A stretch of 6,035 bases of DNA from Deltaproteobacteria bacterium (GTDB lineage: Bacteria; Desulfobacterota; Syntrophia; Syntrophales; UBA2192), in assembly GCA_026388445.1 (NCBI GenBank), contig JAPLJU010000205.1, forward strand, positions 1 through 6,035, given 5' to 3'. Position numbers and translations under genes: made by a program. Within the stretch, counting starts at the first letter, position 1; the number at the start of each line of letters is the position of its first letter. Below, piece after piece: positions 1 through 6,014 of the stretch. The notes below the pieces were generated by a model that saw nothing but the letters and a program-made list of their open reading frames with translations, had not been told where the DNA came from and did no database searches.

Positions 1-1950
1 GCGAGAATCTGGGAAATCAAGGTGGGGCGCGTTTCCCTGTTTCTGCTGGACACCGACGTGAGCAAGAACACCTTGCAGGACAGACGGATCACGGCGAGGC
101 TCTATCCCGCGGACCAGCGGACACGGATCGAACAGGAGATCCTCCTCGGGCGCGGCGGTATCCGTCTCCTGGAGAAGCTGGGAATCAAACCCCGCGTCTA
201 TCATATCAACGAGGGGCACTCGGCTTTCCTCGTCTTTGAGAGGATCACCGCCCTCATGACCGACGAGGGGCTTTCCTTCGACGAGGCCGCGGAAGTCGTC
301 CGGGGCAGTACCGTCTTTACGACGCACACCCCCGTGGAGGCAGGCAACGAGAGATTTGCCAGGGATCTCATCGAGTACTACTTCTCGAATTTCATCAAGC
401 GTGCCGGCATCTCATGGTCCCAGCTCTTCGAACTGGGCAGGAAGGAGATCGGCGACGACAGGCCCTTCTTCATGAACATTCTCGGCTTCAAGCTCTCAAA
501 CATGAGCAACGCCGTGAGCCGCATGCACCGCGCCGTGTCGCGCCACATGTGGCGGGAGGTCTGGAAAGGGTTTTACGATACCGACATCCCCATCGATTAC
601 GTCACCAATGGCGTTCATCTGCCCTCGTACGTGGCGCCGAGGATGCGGGAGCTCCTGGAGGATTATCTTGGGCTGGACTGGGAGAAGGAGGTCATGGACG
701 CAAAGCGCTGGAGCCGGGTGCACAACATCCCTGATTTCGTCCTTTGGCGTGTCCGGTACGAGCTGAAGCAGGATCTCATCAATTTCCTCCGTGACAACAT
801 CTCGAGGCACTGGAGCAAGTACGGGTACTCCAGGGGCCTGCGGGAGGAAATCCTGGGGAAGATCAACCCGGCGGCCCTCATGATCGGATTCGCAAGACGC
901 TTTGCCCCCTACAAGCGGGCCGACCTGCTTTTCATGGACCTCGACAGGCTCGACAAAATCGTCAACCACCCCGAACGCCCCGTTCACATCCTCTATGCGG
1001 GCAAGGCCCATCCGAACGATCAGATGGGCAGGGACATTCTCAAAAAGGTGATCGATGTCACGAAGGACAAAAGGTTCAGGGGGAAAATATTCTTTATCGA
1101 GGACTACGACCTTCAGTCGGCACGCATTCTCGTCCAGGGGATCGACCTCTGGCTCAACAACCCCCGGAGACCCCTCGAGGCTTGCGGCACGAGCGGCCAG
1201 AAGGTGACCATTAACGGTTGCCTCAACGTGAGCACCTCTGACGGCTGGTGGTGCGAGGGCTACGACGGCACCAACGGATGGACCATCGGGCCGGTCATGG
1301 CGGACATGTCCCAGGAGGACGGGTTCACCGATGAATCCGATGCTCAATCCCTCTATGCGCTCATGGAGGACTCCATCACGCCGCTCTATTACGAACGAGG
1401 TTCAGCGGGCATCCCCGTCCGCTGGATCAGCATGATCAAGCGTGCCATGGAGACACTCATCCCCGTCTTCAACTCAGATCGTATGATGCGCGATTATTGC
1501 ACCAAGATGTATCTTCCCACGGCGAGAAGGGCACAGGCCGTCACGCGCGACAATTACAGGCTCGCCAAAGAACTGGCAGACTGGAAGCGCAAGGTCCCCA
1601 TGCGCTTCTCGTCCGTAAAGCTTCTCGATGTACACGTGGACGGCATCATGGGGGATTGCGTGGTTGTGGGGACGCCCTTCGCGGTGAGCGTGCGCGTCGA
1701 TCCCGGGAAGCTGGAGCCGGAGGAGATTCTGGCCGAGCTGGTCATCGGCAGGCGGGACGATCAGGTTTTCATCAAGCCACCGATTGCCATACCGCTTCAC
1801 ATGGTCGGGAAAGCCAAGGACGGGATGGTGACCTTTACCGGTGAATATGTGGTGCAGGAAAACGGCCCCCACTCTTACGGTGTCCGGGTCATGCCCTACA
1901 ACAAGGACCTCGCTTCCAAGCAGGAACTGGGGCTGGTGCTCTGGGGCTGA
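1..1950 (+). CDS. glgP: Alpha-glucan (glycogen) phosphorylase, 5'-truncated by window edge
   Basis: Cytoplasmic PLP enzyme that releases glucose-1-phosphate from the non-reducing ends of glycogen or maltodextrin. The reading frame is open from base 1 (ARIWEIKVGRVSLFLLDTDV), and this is already conserved phosphorylase sequence, so the in-frame GTG at 22 is not the true start; roughly 200 N-terminal residues lie outside. Counting residues from base 1 (649 visible): NEGHSAF at 70-76, TTHTPVEAGNERF at 107-119, VTNGVHLPSY at 201-210, the phosphate/sugar-site motif GFARRFAPYKRADLLF from 296, and the cofactor motif GTSGQK with its PLP-binding lysine at 401, followed by NGCLNVSTSDGWW. The C-terminal region ends in YGVRVMPYNKDL...GLVLWG, as in the short bacterial alpha-glucan phosphorylase group (TIGR02094-like), not the E. 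coli GlgP/MalP type. No frameshift is seen in the visible part. It faces the DUF2905 gene convergently. Family confidence is high; glycogen versus maltodextrin preference cannot be read from sequence. Confidence 0.95.
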   Translation, partial: ARIWEIKVGRVSLFLLDTDVSKNTLQDRRITARLYPADQRTRIEQEILLGRGGIRLLEKLGIKPRVYHINEGHSAFLVFERITALMTDEGLSFDEAAEVVRGSTVFTTHTPVEAGNERFARDLIEYYFSNFIKRAGISWSQLFELGRKEIGDDRPFFMNILGFKLSNMSNAVSRMHRAVSRHMWREVWKGFYDTDIPIDYVTNGVHLPSYVAPRMRELLEDYLGLDWEKEVMDAKRWSRVHNIPDFVLWRVRYELKQDLINFLRDNISRHWSKYGYSRGLREEILGKINPAALMIGFARRFAPYKRADLLFMDLDRLDKIVNHPERPVHILYAGKAHPNDQMGRDILKKVIDVTKDKRFRGKIFFIEDYDLQSARILVQGIDLWLNNPRRPLEACGTSGQKVTINGCLNVSTSDGWWCEGYDGTNGWTIGPVMADMSQEDGFTDESDAQSLYALMEDSITPLYYERGSAGIPVRWISMIKRAMETLIPVFNSDRMMRDYCTKMYLPTARRAQAVTRDNYRLAKELADWKRKVPMRFSSVKLLDVHVDGIMGDCVVVGTPFAVSVRVDPGKLEPEEILAELVIGRRDDQVFIKPPIAIPLHMVGKAKDGMVTFTGEYVVQENGPHSYGVRVMPYNKDLASKQELGLVLWG

Positions 1951-1973
1951 CAAAGGCTGGAGGCCTTTGTCAG
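1947..1973 (+). terminator. Perfect 11-bp hairpin overlapping the glgP stop codon
   Basis: CTGACAAAGGC (1947-1957) and GCCTTTGTCAG (1963-1973) are perfect reverse complements around a 5-nt loop (TGGAG). The TGA stop of glgP lies inside the left arm. No T-run follows on either strand, so it is not a standard intrinsic terminator. It could slow or end transcription, or protect the 3' end of the glgP mRNA. The structure is seen directly; the role is inferred. Confidence 0.5.
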
Positions 1974-1999
1974 TGGTGAGTGGCGAGTGGTGAGTGGCG
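1972..1999. repeat. Two perfect tandem copies of a 14-bp unit
   Basis: AGTGGTGAGTGGCG occurs at 1972-1985 and again, identically, at 1986-1999, and AG follows as the start of a third unit. The unit itself has a GAGTGG / GTGGTGAGTGG-like sub-periodicity. Similar low-complexity GTGAGTGG stretches are, from memory, frequent between genes in some deltaproteobacteria. No coding role is visible. Confidence 0.8.
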
Positions 2000-2002
2000 A
2001 GC

Positions 2003-2019
2003 AAGGGCCAAAGGCCCTT
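2003..2019. terminator. Second hairpin in the convergent spacer
   Basis: AAGGGCC (2003-2009) and GGCCCTT (2013-2019) form a perfect 7-bp stem with an AAA loop. It lies downstream of both convergent genes (glgP and the DUF2905 gene) and could act on either transcript. There is no T-tract on either side. Downstream, 2025-2045 is a C-rich run of imperfect TGACCC / TGACCCC / TTAACCC units. The terminator role is inferred from position only. Confidence 0.4.
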
Positions 2020-2045
2020 CACCCCGTGACCCTGACCCCTTAACC

Positions 2046-2270
2046 CTATCGTTTGCTGATGAGCCATAAGGTCAGCGTCAGGACGATGCTGATGAGGATG
2101 CTCGTTCCGAGGGGAAAGTAGAAAGTAAAATTTTTCCCTTTATAGGAGAAGTCTCCCGGAAGACGCCCGAGCCAGGGGATCTTAGCGCTAAAAACAAGAA
2201 CGACGCCGACAATGACGATCACCGCGCCGATGATGATCAGTATCTTTCCAAAAGAAGAAAAACCTTCCAT
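2046..2270 (-). CDS. DUF2905 family small membrane protein
   Basis: A 74-residue protein with two hydrophobic segments, about residues 9-28 (LIIIGAVIVIVGVVLVF) and 52-71 (PLGTSILISIVLTLTLWL), joined by a short polar loop. The loop carries GRLPGD at 35-40 and leads into FYFPLGTSI at 50-58, the two hallmarks of the DUF2905 family. It ends in SKR. It is expected to sit in the inner membrane as a two-helix hairpin; the family has no established function that I know of. The ATG at 2270 is preceded by AAGGTG (2280-2275) with 4 nt spacing, which fixes the start. It is the last gene of the minus-strand unit, 31 bp after the radical SAM stop, close enough for a shared transcript. Length matches the family. 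Confidence 0.9.
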   Translation of the reverse strand: MEGFSSFGKILIIIGAVIVIVGVVLVFSAKIPWLGRLPGDFSYKGKNFTFYFPLGTSILISIVLTLTLWLISKR

Positions 2271-2301
2271 CGGACACCTTCAAGTTTATTAATATTTCAT
2301 T

Positions 2302-3246
2302 TTAGAGCCACTGAAAAGGTGCTTCAAGTCTGAAATCAGGGGCCATGTGCCGCTCGTCCACATCCTGGATGTAGAGCGTCTCGAAGCCGAGATCGAGGGC
2401 GAGATCGACAACGGCATCGTATTCCTCACGCGAGAGCCTGCGACCCAGGTCAGGGTGCGCTGCGACCGGGGGCATCGGTGTGTACTGGGACATGAGACTC
2501 AGGGGGACCGTCAGGGGGATGTGTTTCCGGAGAAGCCGCAGGGCATCGAAGCTGTTTTCAACCGCTCCGGGCAGGACCAGGTGACGGACAATCAAACCCC
2601 TCGTAACGATTCCGTCCTCGAGGAGCGGCTCCTCACCGGCCTGGCGGAGCATTTCTCGCAATGCCGTAAGGGCCTGGTGGACGTAATCCCCGACACCCGA
2701 GAATCTCATGGCCCTTTCATCGTTCCCATACTTGAAATCGGGCAGGTAAACATCGACGATTCCCTCGAGTTGCCCGAGCACGCCGGTATCCTCGTAGCCC
2801 CCGCAGTTGTAAACCACGGGGATGTGAAGACCCCTTTGTGTCGCAAGCGTGAGGCCCTCCAGGATTCCGGGAAGGTGCGGCGTGGGGGTGACGAGTTCGA
2901 TGTTGTGGCACCCCTTTTCCTGGAGTGCGATCATGACATCCGCCAATGCTTCCCCGTCACTGGGCCTGCCGGTGACGCCATGGCTGATCTGGTGGTTCTG
3001 ACAGTAGATGCATTTCAGGTTACAGGAGGAGAAAAAAAGCGTCCCTGCCCCCCGGGTGCCGGAAATGGCCGGCTCCTCCCCGTGATGGGGTAGGGCATGC
3101 GAGAGGATGACCTCCCCGTTAATGCCGCAGAAACCTTGTTCCCCGGAGGCCCTGTTGGCCCCGCATGCCCTCGGGCAAAGACAGCAGGCCCTGAGCATCT
3201 CCCGCAGCAGGTTCGTTCTGACTCGAAGTCGGTCAACGCTGATCAT
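2302..3246 (-). CDS. PflX-type radical SAM protein (COG1313, pyruvate formate-lyase activase-like)
   Basis: A 314-residue cytoplasmic radical SAM enzyme. The CX3CX2C motif binding the [4Fe-4S] cluster is CNLKCIYC, with Cys75, Cys79 and Cys82, followed by QNHQIS. A second cysteine group at the N-terminus (Cys21, 22, 24, 28 and 40, in CCLCPRACGANR and GFCGI) could hold another metal or cluster. Family marks downstream are YNCGGYE (146-152), DVYLPDFKYGN (165-175), RHLVLPG (221-227), SLMSQYTPMP (250-259) and a PDF...PF end. These match COG1313, named PflX by similarity to PFL activase, but the real substrate is unknown and no glycyl-radical enzyme gene lies in this window. The ATG overlaps the stop of the upstream patatin-like gene (ATGA, 3246-3243), suggesting coupled translation; GAGGAG lies 11 nt upstream, a rather long spacing. 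Family assignment is strong; the reaction is not known. Confidence 0.92.
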   Translation of the reverse strand: MISVDRLRVRTNLLREMLRACCLCPRACGANRASGEQGFCGINGEVILSHALPHHGEEPAISGTRGAGTLFFSSCNLKCIYCQNHQISHGVTGRPSDGEALADVMIALQEKGCHNIELVTPTPHLPGILEGLTLATQRGLHIPVVYNCGGYEDTGVLGQLEGIVDVYLPDFKYGNDERAMRFSGVGDYVHQALTALREMLRQAGEEPLLEDGIVTRGLIVRHLVLPGAVENSFDALRLLRKHIPLTVPLSLMSQYTPMPPVAAHPDLGRRLSREEYDAVVDLALDLGFETLYIQDVDERHMAPDFRLEAPFQWL

Positions 3247-4331
3247 TTTGCAGCCGGCTCCTCGATCTTTTCGACGATATCGCGGATTTTACCGCTGTCC
3301 ACCGCCTCGATGAAAAGCTCACCCAGGGGGGCACAGAGCTCGACGACATCCTCCCAGTTCTTGATCCTTTCTTTCGGGTTGTCTATGAAGGCCGCGAAAT
3401 CCTCCCGGTCCGGGACCTTTCCGTTGGGAAATTTTTGAACCAGCTCTTCTGACGGATAAACCATGAGTACGGAATCCAGAACACCGGCCCGGGGACGACG
3501 CTTCTTGAGGTTTCTGTCGAGCCATCCCGGTATCACCCTCTCCTGATGGTGAAAAAACAGGCTAACATCCTTCTCCCTGGCGGCATAGTCGTGATTCAGG
3601 TGATAATCCACGATCCCTCCGTCTCTGTAAATACCCCTTGGTGCCCCGTAGATGTCACGGTTCCCGTAGATGATCATCGGGATGGCCCCCGAGGCGAGGA
3701 GCGCGTCCTTGAAGTTGATCGGGTTGAGCGGGACGGCTTTTCCACGGAAATCTTCCTGCAGGCAGAAATGGGGAGGCCGGGGGCCGTTGTAGAAAACGAC
3801 GCGCTCGAAGAAGAGGGGAAGGCTCGCGCTGCGCATCCTGTTGAAGAGATAGCCGGCGCCAAGCCCGAGCCGCTGGACCCACTCTATTTCGGAAGCGGTC
3901 AGGTGCCTTGCCCTCGCCGTCGTGAAGGCCAGGCGATAATGATCGTTGGCCAGGGCAAAGGGGATGGCGTCGTCCTTCACGTAGGCGTTGATCACTCGTA
4001 CGAGGGCATCGCGGAGTATCTCGGGCGTGTAAGTTTTTTTGAAGGGGATCCTGATGTAGGCCTTCAGAAGCTGCGTGTAGCTTTTTCTCGGCTCCGGCTG
4101 CACCCAGGCGGCAAAGCGCCAGGCCCCGGCAGAGGCGCCCGCGAGTAACACGGGTTTTGCCTTGCTCCCGAGCTTTCTGCCCTCGATGAGGGCGAGATCA
4201 AAACCGCTGGCAACGAGCCATCTCGGGCCGACGGCGGGGCCGACATATGTCGTAATGGCATCGAAGGAAAACCCCCCGTCCTTGACGAGGTTGTAGGCTT
4301 TCTTTCCTGCCCTGATGCGAATTCTCTTCAT
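3243..4331 (-). CDS. Patatin-like phospholipase family protein
   Basis: A putative serine acyl-hydrolase with a patatin fold, probably acting on lipids (inferred). From the ATG at 4331 it has 362 residues. The nucleophile elbow is GASAGAWRFA, with Ser67 in G-A-S-A-G; the dyad Asp is Asp237 in YRDGG; LLASGAIPMI at 212-221 is the usual conserved segment before it. The classical GGG oxyanion loop is replaced by VGPAVGPRWL (30-39), resembling the AAGGPKWL form I recall from a subgroup of bacterial patatin-like proteins. No signal peptide or membrane helix is evident. The frame extends to another ATG at 4379 (378 residues). I prefer 4331 because MKRIRIRAGKKAY resembles the family N-terminus and the predicted promoter would leave only about 10 nt before 4379. 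Neither start has a clear Shine-Dalgarno sequence. Its stop overlaps the radical SAM start by 4 bp, so it is the first gene of the minus-strand unit. Confidence 0.88.
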   Translation of the reverse strand: MKRIRIRAGKKAYNLVKDGGFSFDAITTYVGPAVGPRWLVASGFDLALIEGRKLGSKAKPVLLAGASAGAWRFAAWVQPEPRKSYTQLLKAYIRIPFKKTYTPEILRDALVRVINAYVKDDAIPFALANDHYRLAFTTARARHLTASEIEWVQRLGLGAGYLFNRMRSASLPLFFERVVFYNGPRPPHFCLQEDFRGKAVPLNPINFKDALLASGAIPMIIYGNRDIYGAPRGIYRDGGIVDYHLNHDYAAREKDVSLFFHHQERVIPGWLDRNLKKRRPRAGVLDSVLMVYPSEELVQKFPNGKVPDREDFAAFIDNPKERIKNWEDVVELCAPLGELFIEAVDSGKIRDIVEKIEEPAAK

Positions 4332-4395
4332 GATTACGGCGAAGGGCTCTGACCGGTGGAATCGTCTTTCATGCCTCATTCAAAAAAGGCGCGCA

Positions 4396-4424
4396 ATTCT
4401 ATTCCAAAATGCTTTTAAAAGCAA
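4396..4424 (-). promoter_or_regulatory. Predicted sigma-70-like promoter for the patatin/radical SAM/DUF2905 unit
   Basis: On the minus strand, TTGCTT (4424-4419, 3 of 6 consensus) and TAGAAT (4401-4396, 5 of 6) are separated by exactly 17 bp. Transcription would begin near 4389, giving a leader of about 58 nt to the ATG at 4331. This is pattern matching only. Confidence 0.5.
4410..4423. promoter_or_regulatory. 14-bp perfect palindrome, possible operator
   Basis: TGCTTTTAAAAGCA is its own reverse complement. It covers most of the -35 element (4419-4424) of the minus-strand promoter and extends into its spacer, and it lies 17 bp upstream of the proA -35. The position suits a repressor or dual regulator, but an AT-rich palindrome of this length could arise by chance. 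Confidence 0.35.
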
Positions 4425-4440
4425 CGCCCTTCCTTTGCCC

Positions 4441-4469
4441 TTGACAGTCGCCGGTGCCTCCGATAGAGT
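4441..4469 (+). promoter_or_regulatory. Predicted sigma-70 promoter of proA
   Basis: TTGACA (4441-4446, perfect -35) is followed after 17 bp by TAGAGT (4464-4469, 4 of 6 matches to TATAAT). The start point would be near 4476, leaving a leader of about 32 nt that includes the proA ribosome binding site. It also places the in-frame GTG at 4454 upstream of the transcript, so that GTG cannot be the start if this promoter is used. Confidence 0.6.
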
Positions 4470-4495
4470 CTCGCTTCAAAGAGAAAAAAGCAGGC

Positions 4496-4503
4496 AGGAA
4501 GGA
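4496..4503 (+). promoter_or_regulatory. Ribosome binding site deciding the proA start
   Basis: AGGAAGGA ends 4 nt before the ATG at 4508; its first AGGA lies 8 nt before that ATG. The alternative GTG at 4454 has no comparable site, so the start is placed at 4508. Confidence 0.8.
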
Positions 4504-4507
4504 AGCG

Positions 4508-5764
4508 ATGGACATCAGGGAAACCGTTTTAGAGATCGCAAAAAACGCCAGGAGGGCCTCCTTCATTCTCGCGAACGTCTCGACCGATGCGAAGGACAAA
4601 GCCCTTCGGGAGATAGCGATTCAGCTTATTCATCACGAGGATTACCTGATCGAGGAGAATGAAAAGGACGTCGAGTACGCCCGGCGGAAGGGCCTTTCAA
4701 AAGCCATGATCGAGAGGCTGACTCTTGACGAGAAGGCGATCCGTGCGATGGCGCAGGGACTCGAAGAAGTGGCGGCGTTGCCCGATCCCGTGGGGAAAAT
4801 CACGTCCATGTGGCGGAGGCCCAACGGGCTCCTCGTGGGCCGGATGCGGATTCCCCTCGGTGTCATCGGGATCATCTACGAGTCCCGTCCGAATGTGACG
4901 GCCGATGCCGCGGCCTTGTGTTTGAAATCCGGTAACGCGGTAATCCTGAGGGGCGGATCCGAGGCCATCAATTCCAACCGCGGTATTTCCCTGATCCTTC
5001 GGGGCGTGCTCCGCCTCCAGGGACTTCCCGAAGATGCCGTCCAGTTTATACCCACGGTCGAGCGTGAAGCGGTCAACGTCATGCTCGAACTCGAGGAATA
5101 CATAGATCTCATTATCCCCCGCGGAGGCGAGGAACTGATCAGGGCCGTTGTCAGCCAGTCCAGGATACCCGTCATCAAGCACTACAAGGGTGTCTGTCAT
5201 ATTTTCGTCGATGAGAGCGCCGATCTCGAAATGGCTTACGCCATCTGCATGAACGCGAAGACACAGCGGCCCGGCGTCTGCAACGCCATGGAGACCCTTC
5301 TTGTCCACAAGAACGTTGCCGGTTCCTTTCTGCCTGAAATGGCGGCCAGGCTTCGCAAGGCCGGTGTGACCCTCCGGGGATGCGAGAAAACCCGCGCGAT
5401 CGTTCCCGATGTGGAGGCGGCGAAGGAAGAGGACTGGTACGCCGAGTACCTGGATCTGATCCTGGCCGTCCGCGTCGTGGAAAATCTCGACGAGGCCGTC
5501 GCGCACATCGAAAAATACGGTTCCCTCCACACGGAATCCATCATCACCCGGGACTACACCAATTCCCAGAGGTTCCTCGCGGAGGTCAATTCCTCGACCG
5601 TCCTCGTGAATGCCTCCACCCGTTTCAGCGACGGATTCCAGCTCGGGCTCGGTGCGGAGATCGGCATCAGCACTACGAAACTCCACGCCTTCGGGCCCAT
5701 GGGCCTCGAGGAACTCACGACGACGAAGTTCATCGTCTACGGCAACGGGCAGGTTCGAACGTGA
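4508..5764 (+). CDS. proA: Gamma-glutamyl phosphate reductase (glutamate-5-semialdehyde dehydrogenase)
   Basis: Second step of proline synthesis: NADPH-dependent reduction of gamma-glutamyl phosphate to glutamate-5-semialdehyde, in the cytoplasm. The 418-residue length is typical of ProA. Visible marks: GVIGIIYESRPNVTADAA from residue 118, LRGGSEAINSN, IPRGGEELI, the catalytic cysteine Cys258 in KTQRPGVCNAMETLLVH, and VNASTRFSDG near the C-terminus. Residues 324-345 (Val324 to Ile345, ending GSLHTESI) fit the PROSITE ProA signature as I recall it. The late motif reads KLHAFGPMG where many ProA proteins have HARGPMG, a mild variation. The ATG at 4508 is chosen over the in-frame GTG at 4454 because of the strong ribosome binding site and the promoter. 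proB, its usual partner, is not adjacent: a divergent lipid-hydrolase unit lies upstream and repeats lie downstream. No intrinsic terminator is visible after the stop. Confidence 0.97.
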   Translation: MDIRETVLEIAKNARRASFILANVSTDAKDKALREIAIQLIHHEDYLIEENEKDVEYARRKGLSKAMIERLTLDEKAIRAMAQGLEEVAALPDPVGKITSMWRRPNGLLVGRMRIPLGVIGIIYESRPNVTADAAALCLKSGNAVILRGGSEAINSNRGISLILRGVLRLQGLPEDAVQFIPTVEREAVNVMLELEEYIDLIIPRGGEELIRAVVSQSRIPVIKHYKGVCHIFVDESADLEMAYAICMNAKTQRPGVCNAMETLLVHKNVAGSFLPEMAARLRKAGVTLRGCEKTRAIVPDVEAAKEEDWYAEYLDLILAVRVVENLDEAVAHIEKYGSLHTESIITRDYTNSQRFLAEVNSSTVLVNASTRFSDGFQLGLGAEIGISTTKLHAFGPMGLEELTTTKFIVYGNGQVRT

Positions 5765-5788
5765 CAGTAGTTAGTGATTAGGTGACAA

Positions 5789-5809
5789 GTGTCACGACAT
5801 AGGTAACCC
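5789..5809 (+). repeat. 21-bp repeat, copy A (rightward)
   Basis: Contains TGTCACGACA, then TA, then GGTAACC and a final C. It matches copy C (opposite strand) at 20 of 21 positions and copy B at 18 of 21. Confidence 0.9.
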
Positions 5810-5826
5810 AGGTCTAAGGGTAAAAA

Positions 5827-5847
5827 GTGTCATGACATGGGTTACCC
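5827..5847 (+). repeat. 21-bp repeat, copy B (rightward)
   Basis: Contains the perfect palindrome TGTCATGACA, then TG, then GGTTACC and a final C. It starts 38 bp after the start of copy A, in the same direction. Confidence 0.9.
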
Positions 5848-5989
5848 AATGTCCGTATTTACAGTGCTTCGAATGTCATTTGGTACTCTGAGGTCTTTGT
5901 AAGCTCTTTTCATGGATAGTTATTTCAATTAATAATCTCTGGTGATGACCATAGCTCTGACGTAATAGAATTAGACTCAATTCCCTTAA

Positions 5990-6010
5990 GGGTTACCTAT
6001 GTCATGACAC
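5990..6010 (-). repeat. 21-bp repeat, copy C (leftward)
   Basis: Read on the minus strand it contains TGTCATGACA, TA, GGTAACC and C, differing from copy A only at position 7 of the unit. It is inverted relative to copies A and B. Confidence 0.9.
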
Positions 6011-6014
6011 TTCC

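Noticed and set aside
22..24. GTG as start codon of glgP
   Set aside because: The frame is open upstream to base 1 and the upstream residues are already phosphorylase-like, so the gene begins outside the window.
496..1347. 283-codon open frame on the minus strand inside glgP
   Set aside because: Antisense to the conserved phosphorylase core including the PLP motif; no recognisable domain or ribosome binding site.
2347..3093. 248-codon plus-strand frame across the radical SAM gene
   Set aside because: It mirrors a gene with intact radical SAM motifs on the other strand; its own translation shows no domain.
3546..4148. 200-codon plus-strand frame across the patatin-like gene
   Set aside because: Shadow of the minus-strand gene, whose catalytic Ser and Asp motifs are intact; no supporting signal for the plus-strand frame.
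4334..4372. 12-codon leader frame on the minus strand ending 2 nt before the patatin ATG at 4331
   Set aside because: The arrangement would suit translational coupling, but the only Shine-Dalgarno-like bases (GAGG) sit 1 nt from its ATG, too close to work, and 12 codons carry no coding evidence.
4454..4456. GTG as start codon of proA
   Set aside because: It adds 18 residues beyond the usual ProA start, has no ribosome binding site and lies within the predicted promoter.
4697..5686. 329-codon open frame on the minus strand inside proA
   Set aside because: It is fully antisense to a clear ProA protein, has no family motifs and is the kind of shadow frame expected in GC-rich coding DNA.
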